Assembly: GCA_002320555.1 (NCBI GenBank)
Contig: DCJV01000150.1
Location: 1 to 6,824, forward strand
Source: Ruminococcaceae bacterium UBA1691
Lineage (GTDB): Bacteria > Bacillota > Clostridia > Oscillospirales > Acutalibacteraceae
Direction of reading: 5' to 3'
DNA length: 6,824 nucleotides
Made by a program: the position numbers and the translations under genes. This document shows positions 1 through 6,264 of the stretch, in pieces. The notes below the pieces were generated by a model, which was not told the DNA's origin, made no database searches, and saw only the letters and a program-made list of their open reading frames with translations. Each line of letters begins with the position of its first letter. Position 1 is the first letter of the stretch.

Positions 1-1385
1 AAAAGAAAGAGCTCCAGGCGGCGAACGGAGGGGATGAATTCCGTCCACATCTCCGCTTCCACGCCCAGCACGTTTTTCACGCTCTCTGAACGAATGCCGC
101 CCTGCACAGGCTCGAATTTGTAGGTGTTGCGCAGGGGGTATTGCGCATAGGTCATGTCGAAATAGAAGGCCTGATGGCGGCTCATGATCATCTCACCGCC
201 TTCGTTGATATACTTCGCTGCAAATTTGTCGCGCTGCGGCGTCCAATATTGGCCGATTACGGATTTGTCGAGATTCCCAGCCTGAAGTGCCTCATTCCAT
301 ACGACCAGACGCTTGCCCTTCTCCTTGAGATGAGCGGCGATGCGGTTGTTGAACAATCCCTGCAGTTCCTCTACATCCTTGAGGCCGTGCTCTTTGATGG
401 CCTTCTGGCAGTGTGGGCAGGTCTTCCACTCGTCCTTCGGGGCTTCGTCACCGCCGATGTGGAAATAGGGGGCGGGGAAGAGGGGCGCGATTTCATCAAT
501 AATATCAAAGATAAATTGATAGGTGCTCTCCTTGCCCGCGCAGGCGGGACGGTTCCAGTCTTTCCAGTTGAGCGTTTTTTCCGGAATGGTCTTTCCATAG
601 AACCAGTGGACCTCGCTGGGAATCTCGCGGCAGGCGAGATAGGGGTATCCGGCGATCGCGGCGGCAAAATGCGCCGGCATATCGATTTCCGGCACGACCA
701 TGATAAACCGCTCCGCGGCGTAGGCGACGATTTCCTTGATCTGCTCCTGCGTATAGAAGCCGGGCGCGTAGGGCTTGCCCTCGAGCCGTTTGCTTTTCCA
801 GCCGTAAATCTGTGTATCTTTGCGCTTGGAGCCAATCTCCGTCAGCAGCGGGTATTTTTTGATGTCAATGCGCCAGCCCTCATCGTCCGTCAGGTGCCAG
901 TGGAACACGTTGAGCTTATGCATCGCCATGAAATCGAGATAACGCTTGACGTAGTCCACGCCCCAGAAGTGGCGGCTCTCATCGAGCATCATGCCGCGCC
1001 AGCCAAAGCGGGGCTCGTCTTCGATGTTGACACAGGAGATGGTGAGCCTTTCGGCGTTTTTGGTTGTATCAAGCCCCAGCAGCTGGCGCAGCGTCTGGAT
1101 TGCATAGAAAGCGCCGCAGGGGGTGGATGCGATTACGGATATACCATTTTGTGTGCAGTCAAGCCGGTAGCCCTCCTTCGGCACGACCGGATCACACATA
1201 AAACGGATATCCGCCATCTCGTTGCCGGGCCTGAGTGAAAAACGGGCGGCCTTCGCAACCAAGTCGCTAAAAAAGCTGGATACGGCCTGAAATTCCGGCG
1301 CAAAATAACAGGAGGTATCCTGCGTGAGCGTAAACGTGCCAGAAAGCGGCACCGCCTTTTTCGGCATGGGAATCAACTGGATCAT
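1..1385 (-). CDS. GH20 beta-N-acetylhexosaminidase, second of a tandem pair (3' end cut by window edge)
   Basis: My translation of this reading frame gives 461 residues, open to the left edge, so the C-terminus (probably 60-80 residues by comparison with its neighbour) is missing. It is a family 20 glycoside hydrolase, which removes terminal beta-linked GlcNAc/GalNAc by substrate-assisted catalysis. An N-terminal GH20b-like domain occupies about residues 1-120 and the TIM-barrel catalytic domain follows. Visible motifs are WRGMMLD (R130), FHWHLT (161-166), VPEIDMPAH (H239) and HIGGDEA, with the catalytic Asp313-Glu314 pair. A VVWNEA strand (361-366) and MWTEF (446-450) supply expected sugar-binding Trp/Glu residues. 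There is no signal peptide, so it probably acts in the cytoplasm on imported oligosaccharides. The ATG at 1383-1385 follows AAGGAGGAG closely and an in-frame TGA lies just upstream. It starts 39 bases after its paralogue stops and shares the opening pattern M-I-x-x-I-P-x-P-K, so the pair is an operon born of duplication. Substrate preference cannot be read from sequence. Confidence 0.93.
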   Translation of the reverse strand, partial: MIQLIPMPKKAVPLSGTFTLTQDTSCYFAPEFQAVSSFFSDLVAKAARFSLRPGNEMADIRFMCDPVVPKEGYRLDCTQNGISVIASTPCGAFYAIQTLRQLLGLDTTKNAERLTISCVNIEDEPRFGWRGMMLDESRHFWGVDYVKRYLDFMAMHKLNVFHWHLTDDEGWRIDIKKYPLLTEIGSKRKDTQIYGWKSKRLEGKPYAPGFYTQEQIKEIVAYAAERFIMVVPEIDMPAHFAAAIAGYPYLACREIPSEVHWFYGKTIPEKTLNWKDWNRPACAGKESTYQFIFDIIDEIAPLFPAPYFHIGGDEAPKDEWKTCPHCQKAIKEHGLKDVEELQGLFNNRIAAHLKEKGKRLVVWNEALQAGNLDKSVIGQYWTPQRDKFAAKYINEGGEMIMSRHQAFYFDMTYAQYPLRNTYKFEPVQGGIRSESVKNVLGVEAEMWTEFIPSVRRLELFL

Positions 1386-1424
1386 AGCTCCTCCTTCAAA
1401 AACTCGAAAGAATAATCACCGGCG

Positions 1425-2999
1425 TTATTTGGAGGCCAGCCTTTTGACCTTTGCGTCATCGATCAGATTGTGCAGCCCCGCCCAGTGCAGCTGCCGGCGG
1501 TTGAACCATAAGGAATATCCCTTCGCGCGCAGCGTGCCCGGCATCGCCTGCTTGAGCGTTGCGGGATGCTTGACGCCGCATGCGGAAAGCAGCCTGTAAT
1601 AATCGCCAAGCTTCTGCTGAAAATGCTCCCAGCTCCTGTTTGCCGGAGCCGTCCATGCGATCTCCGCGATTGCACCCAGGCGCGGATAGGTGCAGTAATC
1701 CGCTTTTTTCATATTGGGCACATATTCTGTCCAGAGCGGCGCTTCCAGCCCAAGCAGGTTTTTGGCCGAGGTTTCGTCGATGTTGGGAATCTCCGGCGTA
1801 TTCTCATAGGTCTTTTGCAGATTGAACCAGCCGTAGGGCAGATCGAGATAATAGGGAAAGGAAACGGAATTCACCATCCGGCGGCCGGCCATGATCTCTG
1901 ACTGTGTATTTTTTGGCATCCCACACATCTGCCAGACGATATCGCGATCGAGCCATTCGGTTGCCTCCACGGAATCCCAGTTCCACATCATGGAGGTGAA
2001 TCCCTGCTCCTTGAGGTGCCGGTTGACGCGGCTCATGAAGTACTGCTGCAACTCTTCTTCGTCCTTCAGGCCCATTTCTTTCAGAAAGGCCTGGCAATGC
2101 GGGCAGAGCTTCCAGCGCATTTTCACGGCCTCATCGCCGCCGATATGAAAATAGCCGTCCGGGAAAAGCGGAATCAGCTCGTCGAGCACGTCGCATACAA
2201 ATCGATAGGTGCTCTCTTTCCCGGCGCAGAGGATATCGTGCTTGACGCCCCAGTGCGTTGCCACGGGAAGATTGCGGTCAAAGCAGCTCAGCTCCGGATA
2301 ACATGCGATTGCGGACTGCATATGCCCGGGCATATCGATCTCCGGGATGACCTTGATATATTTGGAATGGGCGTATGCGACCACCTCGCGGACTTCATCC
2401 TGCGTGTAAAATCCACCGTGGGGCTTATGACCGAAATTGGTGTGGGAACGTTTGGAGCCGAATTCCGTCAGGCGCGGGTATTTTTTGATCTCTACGCGCC
2501 AGCCCTGATCCTCCGTCAGATGCCAGTGGAAAACGTTGAGCTTATGTACCGCCATCATATCGAGAAAATGCTTGATCTCATCCACCGGATAAAAATAGCG
2601 CCCCACGTCGAGCATAAAGCCACGGTAAGGATAAAGCGGGCAATCGTCAATCACAAGGCTGGGAATTTCAAGGCCTTCCGAGAGCAAAATTTGCTTGAGG
2701 GTCTGCAATGCATAGAAAAGGCCGGCTTCGCCAGCCGACGTGACTGAGATTTCCTTTTCAGAAATGTCCATTCGGTATGCTTCCGGATTGCCTTCTTCGG
2801 TAAGGGTAAGAGAAAGCTGCATATCTCCAGCAGTCTTTGATAGCTGAAAATGAAAATTTTGGCTTAAAAATTTTTGAAAATCCTCAATCGCCGCCTGGGA
2901 CAGTGCGGTATTTACCAAAGCGGTGTCGGCAGAAAAATGAAAAATGCCCTTGCCTTTTTGTAAAAAAAAGCTTTTTGGCTCCGGAATGATATGGATCAT
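1425..2999 (-). CDS. GH20 beta-N-acetylhexosaminidase, first of a tandem pair
   Basis: With the ATG at 2997-2999 this is a 524-residue family 20 glycoside hydrolase, complete. A GH20b-like N-domain spans about residues 1-120 and the catalytic barrel about 121-450, with a C-terminal tail to 524. Motifs: YRGFMLDVGR (R126), FHWHLTEDQGW (157-167), VIPEIDMPGH (H226), HIGGDEA (285-291, catalytic Asp289-Glu290), MMWNWD (W341) and LWTEY (422-426). The frame is open 22 codons further upstream, but those codons overlap a near-perfect promoter: the ATG giving MAWYK lies inside the TATAAT box, so it cannot be the start on that transcript. The chosen start has a modest GGAAGG about 12 bases upstream and matches the paralogue's N-terminus. 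There is no signal peptide or membrane segment, so the enzyme is predicted to be cytoplasmic, splitting chitin-, mucin- or glycan-derived N-acetylhexosamine oligosaccharides after uptake. No transporter or nag gene is inside the window to refine the substrate. Confidence 0.94.
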   Translation of the reverse strand: MIHIIPEPKSFFLQKGKGIFHFSADTALVNTALSQAAIEDFQKFLSQNFHFQLSKTAGDMQLSLTLTEEGNPEAYRMDISEKEISVTSAGEAGLFYALQTLKQILLSEGLEIPSLVIDDCPLYPYRGFMLDVGRYFYPVDEIKHFLDMMAVHKLNVFHWHLTEDQGWRVEIKKYPRLTEFGSKRSHTNFGHKPHGGFYTQDEVREVVAYAHSKYIKVIPEIDMPGHMQSAIACYPELSCFDRNLPVATHWGVKHDILCAGKESTYRFVCDVLDELIPLFPDGYFHIGGDEAVKMRWKLCPHCQAFLKEMGLKDEEELQQYFMSRVNRHLKEQGFTSMMWNWDSVEATEWLDRDIVWQMCGMPKNTQSEIMAGRRMVNSVSFPYYLDLPYGWFNLQKTYENTPEIPNIDETSAKNLLGLEAPLWTEYVPNMKKADYCTYPRLGAIAEIAWTAPANRSWEHFQQKLGDYYRLLSACGVKHPATLKQAMPGTLRAKGYSLWFNRRQLHWAGLHNLIDDAKVKRLASK

Positions 3000-3036
3000 A
3001 AAAATAACCAGCCTTCCCAAAATTTTGTACCATGCC

Positions 3037-3065
3037 ATTATAGCAATCTTTGTTTGCATGCGCAA
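3037..3065 (-). promoter_or_regulatory. Promoter of the GH20 operon (extended -10)
   Basis: On the minus strand TATAAT (3037-3042) is a perfect -10 box preceded by TGC, giving an extended -10. A TTGCGC hexamer (3060-3065) sits exactly 17 bases upstream as a weak -35 box. Transcription should begin near 3030, leaving an untranslated leader of roughly 30 bases before the ATG at 2999. The -35 box lies inside an inverted repeat, suggesting control by a repressor. Confidence 0.7.
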
Positions 3066-3069
3066 GCAA
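3050..3069. promoter_or_regulatory. Candidate operator dyad over the GH20 -35 box
   Basis: The 20-base segment reads TTG-T-TTGC-ATGC-GCAA-G-CAA, an inverted repeat in which seven of eight positions per arm pair around a 4-base centre. It covers the -35 hexamer of the GH20 promoter, the usual place for a sugar-responsive repressor to bind. The family of regulator (LacI, GntR or other) cannot be told from the site, and a 20-base dyad could occur by chance. Confidence 0.35.
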
Positions 3070-3119
3070 TGTAAAACAAAATCGCATCGGGATGGGAGAT
3101 ATTTTTCCGTTTCTCGGCA

Positions 3120-3149
3120 TTCATAATCCCTTTTGTTTTGCTCAAACTA
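3120..3149 (+). promoter_or_regulatory. Possible SigG-type (forespore) promoter for the N/Q-rich gene
   Basis: TTCATA (3120-3125) and CAAACTA (3143-3149) are 17 bases apart. The SigG consensus known from Bacillus is roughly G-H-A-T-R, 17-18 bases, C-A-T-n-H-T-A. The -35 element matches four of five positions and the -10 six of seven. I saw no comparable SigA promoter between 3066 and 3221. The assignment is an inference from two short boxes. Confidence 0.4.
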
Positions 3150-3221
3150 TGGATGGACATTTTTCAGGCTGCAGCCCGGAGAACCGGCCGCATCTGTTGT
3201 CCGCGAAGGGAGGTGAAAAGA

Positions 3222-3416
3222 ATGTCTCAGCAGAACCAGAACAATCAGCAGTTCAACAATCGGAACAATCAGCAGAACCAGAACAATCAGCAGTTCAACA
3301 ATCGGAACAATCAGCAGAATCGGAACAATCAGCAGTTCAACAATCAGCAGAACCAGAAGGATCGCCAAAACCAAGATTTCCAGAATAAGCGTCAGGAAAA
3401 TGAAAATCAGTTCTAA
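3222..3416 (+). CDS. Small Asn/Gln-rich tandem-repeat protein, possible spore protein
   Basis: This 64-residue protein is about 72% Asn plus Gln (24 N, 22 Q), with no Cys, Pro or Gly. Residues 4-17 and 18-31 are two identical 14-residue repeats (pattern QNQNNQQFNNRNNQ), and 32-41 is a third, partial copy. A charged tail follows (46-64) with Lys, Arg, Asp and Glu. The ATG at 3222 is preceded by GGGAGGTG six bases upstream, an excellent ribosome binding site, and the gene ends before a strong terminator, so it is probably an abundantly made monocistronic product. It is the only plus-strand gene. I do not recognise the family with certainty. Composition and repeats recall gamma-type small acid-soluble spore proteins (SspE-like) and other N/Q-rich spore proteins, and the possible SigG promoter fits that. 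The function remains an inference. The longer frame upstream (to 3138) lacks a comparable ribosome binding site. Confidence 0.75.
   Translation: MSQQNQNNQQFNNRNNQQNQNNQQFNNRNNQQNRNNQQFNNQQNQKDRQNQDFQNKRQENENQF
3231..3344 (+). repeat. 42-bp in-frame tandem repeat, 2.7 copies
   Basis: Copy 1 (3231-3272) and copy 2 (3273-3314) are identical over 42 bases. A third, partial copy (3315-3344) covers the first 30 bases with two substitutions. The unit is a multiple of three, so copy-number change by slippage or recombination would lengthen or shorten the protein by 14 residues without a frameshift. Confidence 0.95.
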
Positions 3417-3453
3417 CCACTGACCTCGTTTCTCAATGATACGCTCATCCCAG

Positions 3454-3497
3454 AAGAACCTGCCGGTGCCTGTGCAGCGGCGGGTTCTTTCATTTTG
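3454..3497 (+). terminator. Rho-independent terminator of the N/Q-rich gene
   Basis: AAGAACCTGCCG (3454-3465) pairs over 12 positions, including one G-T, with CGGCGGGTTCTT (3478-3489). The 12-base loop can form a further TGC/GCA pairing. The stem is followed by TTTCATTTT (3489-3497). It begins 37 bases after the stop codon. The minus-strand reading has no T-tract, so it should act only on plus-strand transcripts. Confidence 0.9.
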
Positions 3498-3530
3498 TAT
3501 CAACATGATTTGTGTGCGAACTCGAATGAT

Positions 3531-3755
3531 TTACCGCCTGACAGCCTTGATCAATGTTGCGCCATTGATGCAGTCGATGGCGGCTACCTCCTGAAATCCT
3601 GCGTTTTCCAGAAGGGCCATATGGTCCTCGTATTCATCGACTCTGGCGGTAAAGAAATCGTCCATCGCTTCCAGCTCGATGCCTCGTACCTCATTCAGCC
3701 AGATTTTCAGCTCCGATAAGTAAGCAGGAATATCGCTGCGTATTTCAAAATGCAT
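3531..3755 (-). pseudogene. Internally deleted class I SAM-dependent methyltransferase remnant
   Basis: The frame from the ATG at 3755 encodes 74 residues. The first part, ending WLNEVRGIELEAMDDFF then TARVDEYEDHM, looks like the N-terminus of clostridial class I methyltransferases, where Phe-Phe-x-x-Arg-x-Asp-x-Tyr-x-x-His-Met precedes the SAM-binding domain. It runs straight into ALLENAGFQEVAAIDCINGATLIKA, which resembles the family's final strand pair (leucine, Ala-Gly-Phe, then a closing T-x-I-I-K-A). The Asp-x-Gly-x-Gly-x-Gly SAM-binding motif and the central domain are absent, as if some 130-170 residues had been removed in frame. It should not methylate anything. The open frame extends upstream to a TTG at 3815 and an ATG at 3794, and no start has a good ribosome binding site. 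The alternative is a genuine small protein of unknown function. Recognition is from memory of the family pattern. Confidence 0.6.
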
Positions 3756-3796
3756 GTTTTTCGCTTCACTACCTTTTGAAATAGTTTTTGACATCA

Positions 3797-3831
3797 CTGA
3801 AAACCATACGAACAATCCATATGCTTTTCAG
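3797..3831. repeat. Imperfect inverted repeat downstream of citrate synthase
   Basis: CTGAAAA-C-CATA (3797-3808) and TATG-C-TTTTCAG (3820-3831) form an 11-pair dyad with one mismatch around an 11-base loop. It lies 22 bases past the citrate synthase stop codon. Neither strand shows a clear T-tract straight after it, so it may be a weak terminator or mRNA-stabilising hairpin for citrate synthase, or a protein site. Confidence 0.45.
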
Positions 3832-3853
3832 GCGTAATATTTATTTGTAATGT

Positions 3854-5227
3854 TCAGCGGTAGGATAGCGCGATGTAGGGCCTGCGGGGCGCTACATTGC
3901 GGTAGGCGGGGCGGATGATCTTGCCGGCATTGATCAACTCCTCAATGCGGTGCGCGCTCCAGCCTGCGATGCGGGAGATTGCGAAAATTGGGGTATACAG
4001 CTCTATGGGCAGGTCGAGCATGCTGTATACAAAGCCGCTGTAGAAATCGATATTGGCGCTGACGCCCTTGTAGATGCGGCGCTCCTCGGCGATGATTTCT
4101 GGGGCGAGCTTGGCAACGGTGGAATAGAGCTCGTATTCGTCTGTGCGCCCCTTTTCCTCGGACAGCCGTTCCACGAAGCCCTTGAAGATATTAGCACGCG
4201 GGTCGGACAGGGAATAGACGGCGTGCCCCATGCCATAGATGAGGCCTGCGCGGTCAAACGCCTCCTTGTGCAGAAGCTTTTTAAGATAGGAGGCTACCTC
4301 GTCCTCATTTTTCCAGTTGGCAATATTGCGCTTCATATCCTCAAACATTTGGACGACCTTGATATTGGCGCCCCCGTGCTTTGGGCCCTTGAGTGAGCCA
4401 AGGGAAGCGGCAATGGTGGAATAGGTGTCCGTTCCGGAAGAGGAGACGACGTGCGTCGTGAAGGTGGAATTGTTGCCGCCGCCGTGCTCGGCGTGCAGCA
4501 CAAGTGCGAGATCGAGAATTTTCGCTTCCAACTCCGTATAGCTGCTATCCGGGCGCAGGATGCGCAGAATATTTTCCGCTGTGGACAGCTCCGGCAACGG
4601 GTTATGGATAAAGAGGCTCTCGCCGTTGTGGTAATAATTGTAGGCGTGATAGCCGTAAACGGACAGCAGGGGGAAGGAGGCGATCAGCTGCAGGCACTGG
4701 CGCAGGACGTTGTCGATGCTGATATCGTTTGCATTGTTGTCATAGGAGTAAAGCGTCAGGACGCTGCGCGCCAGCGTATTCATCATATCGGAGCTCGGCG
4801 CCTTCAGGATGACATCGCGCACAAAGCTCGGCGGAAGCGAGCGGTAGCGCGCAAGCAGCTGGGTAAACTCATCGAGCTGCTCCCTATTCGGCAGATCGCC
4901 GAACAGCAAGAGGTAAACGGTTTCCTCAAAGCCAAAGCGCTTTTCTTTCAAAAATCCGGCTACAATATCCTCAACATTCACGCCGCGGTAGAAGAGCTTT
5001 CCTTCGCAGGAGACAGACTTCCCATCCACCTCCATGGAGGATTGAATTTCCGAAATCTCGGTAAGTCCCGTTAAAACGCCTTTTCCGTTTAAATCCCGCA
5101 GGCCGCGGTTGACCTGATATTTCGTATAAAGCGTGGGATCAATTGCATTTTTGTTGACACACCGCTGAGCAAGCTCATGGATCTGCGGCGTGATCTCCGA
5201 AAAGTCGATGTTGTTGGAATTTATCAT
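3854..5227 (-). CDS. gltA: Citrate synthase
   Basis: This 457-residue protein condenses acetyl-CoA with oxaloacetate to citrate in the cytoplasm, feeding 2-oxoglutarate and glutamate synthesis in anaerobes with a partial TCA cycle. It is colinear with clostridial citrate synthases over the whole length: RGLRDLNGKGVLTGLTEIS near the start, KLFYRGV (77-83), then the catalytic region. Expected catalytic residues are present: His248 in HAEHGGGN, His284 in GPKHGGAN and Asp342 in SDPRA, with His335 in GMGHAVY and Arg344 nearby. GWSAHRIEEL (422-431) and the IIRPAY end are typical. The start is uncertain. I chose the ATG at 5225-5227 because it gives the usual family length and an AAAGGA about 11 bases upstream. 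A TTG at 5273-5275 has a better-placed GGAGG nine bases upstream and would add 16 residues; the ATG at 5239 has no usable spacing. It has its own promoter and no neighbouring TCA gene in the window. Confidence 0.95.
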   Translation of the reverse strand: MINSNNIDFSEITPQIHELAQRCVNKNAIDPTLYTKYQVNRGLRDLNGKGVLTGLTEISEIQSSMEVDGKSVSCEGKLFYRGVNVEDIVAGFLKEKRFGFEETVYLLLFGDLPNREQLDEFTQLLARYRSLPPSFVRDVILKAPSSDMMNTLARSVLTLYSYDNNANDISIDNVLRQCLQLIASFPLLSVYGYHAYNYYHNGESLFIHNPLPELSTAENILRILRPDSSYTELEAKILDLALVLHAEHGGGNNSTFTTHVVSSSGTDTYSTIAASLGSLKGPKHGGANIKVVQMFEDMKRNIANWKNEDEVASYLKKLLHKEAFDRAGLIYGMGHAVYSLSDPRANIFKGFVERLSEEKGRTDEYELYSTVAKLAPEIIAEERRIYKGVSANIDFYSGFVYSMLDLPIELYTPIFAISRIAGWSAHRIEELINAGKIIRPAYRNVAPRRPYIALSYR

Positions 5228-5352
5228 GCGTATAACCATCCTTTCCGTGGAGACTGATAGGTTTGGGGGATTCAACGAATCCGGCCTCCGAAGCTCCTTA
5301 CCGTCGGAAGCATAAAAACCTTGCTCTCTCTTTTTGAAAAATATACTCTTAT

Positions 5353-5381
5353 ATCATACCTTTTTTTGGCCGGGATGTCCA
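5353..5381 (-). promoter_or_regulatory. Promoter of citrate synthase (SigA type)
   Basis: TGGACA (5376-5381) and TATGAT (5353-5358) each match the vegetative consensus at five of six positions and are 17 bases apart. Transcription would start near 5346, giving an untranslated leader of about 70-120 bases depending on which start codon is used. Confidence 0.7.
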
Positions 5382-5389
5382 GCTTTTTA

Positions 5390-5406
5390 TCCGCCAGGCA
5401 GGCGGA
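5390..5406 (-). other. GC-rich hairpin after the erm gene
   Basis: TCCGCC and GGCGGA form a perfect 6-pair stem with a 5-base loop, 15 bases beyond the erm stop codon. On the minus strand it is followed by TAAAAAG rather than T residues, so it is not a canonical intrinsic terminator; the T-run is on its other side. It could stabilise the 3' end of the mRNA or terminate poorly, allowing read-through into citrate synthase. Confidence 0.35.
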
Positions 5407-5421
5407 GGCGGCAGCGGATGG

Positions 5422-6216
5422 TCAGAATTTATGGCGCAAAACCTGCTGCGCATAGCATCGGAACAGGCAGAGCCATTGAATATATCGGATTGATGCGAGC
5501 GTCGTGTCATGCGTCAGGCCGGCTTCTCCGAGTGTGCGGGAGAGCTGGCGGCGGGTAAATAGGCCGGCGAGGCCGATCTGCCCGTCATGTGCTTTTGCGA
5601 GAAACGCCCGATAGGCCCGCGCTGAGGCGACCGGCAAATCGGGTTGGGCCCGTTTGCCGATATGTAACATTACGGTATCCACGGATGGCTTTGGGTGAAA
5701 ATCTTCGCGGCGAAAATGGTAGAGAATCTCCATTTTAAAAAAGGGCTTCAGGCTCAATGAGCGCAGCGTTTCCCGCGGCTGTCCCATAAAGCGCTTGGCC
5801 GCCCCTTTTTCCAGGATCAGATATGCGTCCGTGGGAGGGGTGCGGCATTCTGTGAGGCGGCGGATGATATCCGTTGTCCGGCTGAAGGGGATATTGGCAA
5901 ACACCTTGTAGGGCCTCTTTTTCGGTAGAGGAAAACTGCAAAAATCAGCGTTTCGCAAGGTCAAGTTTTCCGCGCCTTTGAATTGCTCCGTCAGGCGAAG
6001 ATAAAGCGCCCGGTCCAGCTCCACTGCGGTCACATGGCCGCAGCGTTCCAGAAGGGCGCGTGTGATATGGCCCTTGCCAGGGCCGATTTCAATGACGTGG
6101 TCCGCGTTGGTCAGGTTAGATTTTTGAATCAGGAGGCGGATGATCCGCACACTCGTCAGATAATTCTGATACGCCCATAACGGCGCGGAAGGCGACGATT
6201 TTCTATTTTTAGGCAT
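5422..6216 (-). CDS. erm: Erm-family 23S rRNA adenine N6-methyltransferase
   Basis: This 264-residue protein belongs to the Erm/KsgA family. Erm enzymes methylate A2058 of 23S rRNA and give macrolide-lincosamide-streptogramin B resistance. Motifs in order: YQNYLTS (16-22), the SAM loop EIGPGKGH (43-50), VELD (65-68) for ribose binding, Asp91 in NADF, and the catalytic NIPF (108-111). Then come LILEKGAAKRF (133-143) and FHPKPSVD (173-180). NIPF rather than the KsgA-type NLPY, and the C-terminal FTRRQL plus QWLCLF...QVLRHKF segment, resemble the Erm(D)/Erm(X) branch rather than a housekeeping KsgA. The ATG at 6214-6216 has a GAGG core ending ten bases upstream, and that site lies within a hairpin. 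It is preceded by a leader ORF and its own promoter directly behind sigG. No mobile element flanks it and base composition resembles its neighbours, so it seems a resident gene. Activity and target base are inferred. Confidence 0.9.
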   Translation of the reverse strand: MPKNRKSSPSAPLWAYQNYLTSVRIIRLLIQKSNLTNADHVIEIGPGKGHITRALLERCGHVTAVELDRALYLRLTEQFKGAENLTLRNADFCSFPLPKKRPYKVFANIPFSRTTDIIRRLTECRTPPTDAYLILEKGAAKRFMGQPRETLRSLSLKPFFKMEILYHFRREDFHPKPSVDTVMLHIGKRAQPDLPVASARAYRAFLAKAHDGQIGLAGLFTRRQLSRTLGEAGLTHDTTLASIRYIQWLCLFRCYAQQVLRHKF

Positions 6217-6217
6217 G

Positions 6218-6264
6218 AAAAAAGCACCTCTTTACAATTTCGTTCAAAATTGTCCAAGAAGCAC
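6218..6264 (-). terminator. Attenuator hairpin: terminator-like and hiding the erm ribosome binding site
   Basis: In the minus-strand RNA, GUGCUUCUU (6264-6256) pairs with AAGAGGUGC (6232-6224) over nine positions, three of them G-U. After a small GG/A internal loop, ACAAUUU (6253-6247) pairs with AAAUUGU (6240-6234) around a 6-base loop containing the leader stop codon. The stem is followed directly by six T (6223-6218), the form of an intrinsic terminator. Its 3' arm contains the GAGG of the erm ribosome binding site, so the same fold would block translation too. Confidence 0.75.

Noticed and set aside
141..1238. Plus-strand open frame of 365 codons
   Set aside because: It is antisense to the second GH20 gene, whose minus-strand frame carries all catalytic motifs; the plus-strand product shows no domain.
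2016..2747. Plus-strand open frame of 243 codons
   Set aside because: It mirrors the first GH20 gene on the opposite strand and resembles the equivalent mirror frame of the paralogue, as expected from duplicated coding DNA.
3231..3344. CRISPR-like or other regularly spaced repeat array
   Set aside because: The units are contiguous and in frame with a coding sequence, with no unique spacers.
3050..3388. Plus-strand frame with EQSAVQQS-type repeats
   Set aside because: This is the 42-bp repeat read in another frame; it has no ribosome binding site at its start and lacks the GGGAGGTG context of the N/Q-rich frame.
3454..3489. Bidirectional terminator also serving the methyltransferase remnant
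   Set aside because: On the minus strand the stem is followed by CTGGGATGAG, without a T-tract.
3147..3506. Minus-strand frame with a Leu/Ile/Val-rich repetitive segment that looks like membrane helices
   Set aside because: The hydrophobic repeats are the reverse complement of the Asn/Gln codons of the plus-strand repeat gene, and the plus strand has the ribosome binding site and terminator.
4451..5074. Plus-strand open frame of 207 codons
   Set aside because: It is antisense to the conserved core of citrate synthase, with no ribosome binding site or recognisable motif.
5422..6216. Housekeeping KsgA 16S rRNA dimethyltransferase instead of Erm
   Set aside because: The catalytic motif is NIPF rather than NLPY, the C-terminus matches the Erm(D)/Erm(X) pattern, and an arrest-type leader precedes it.
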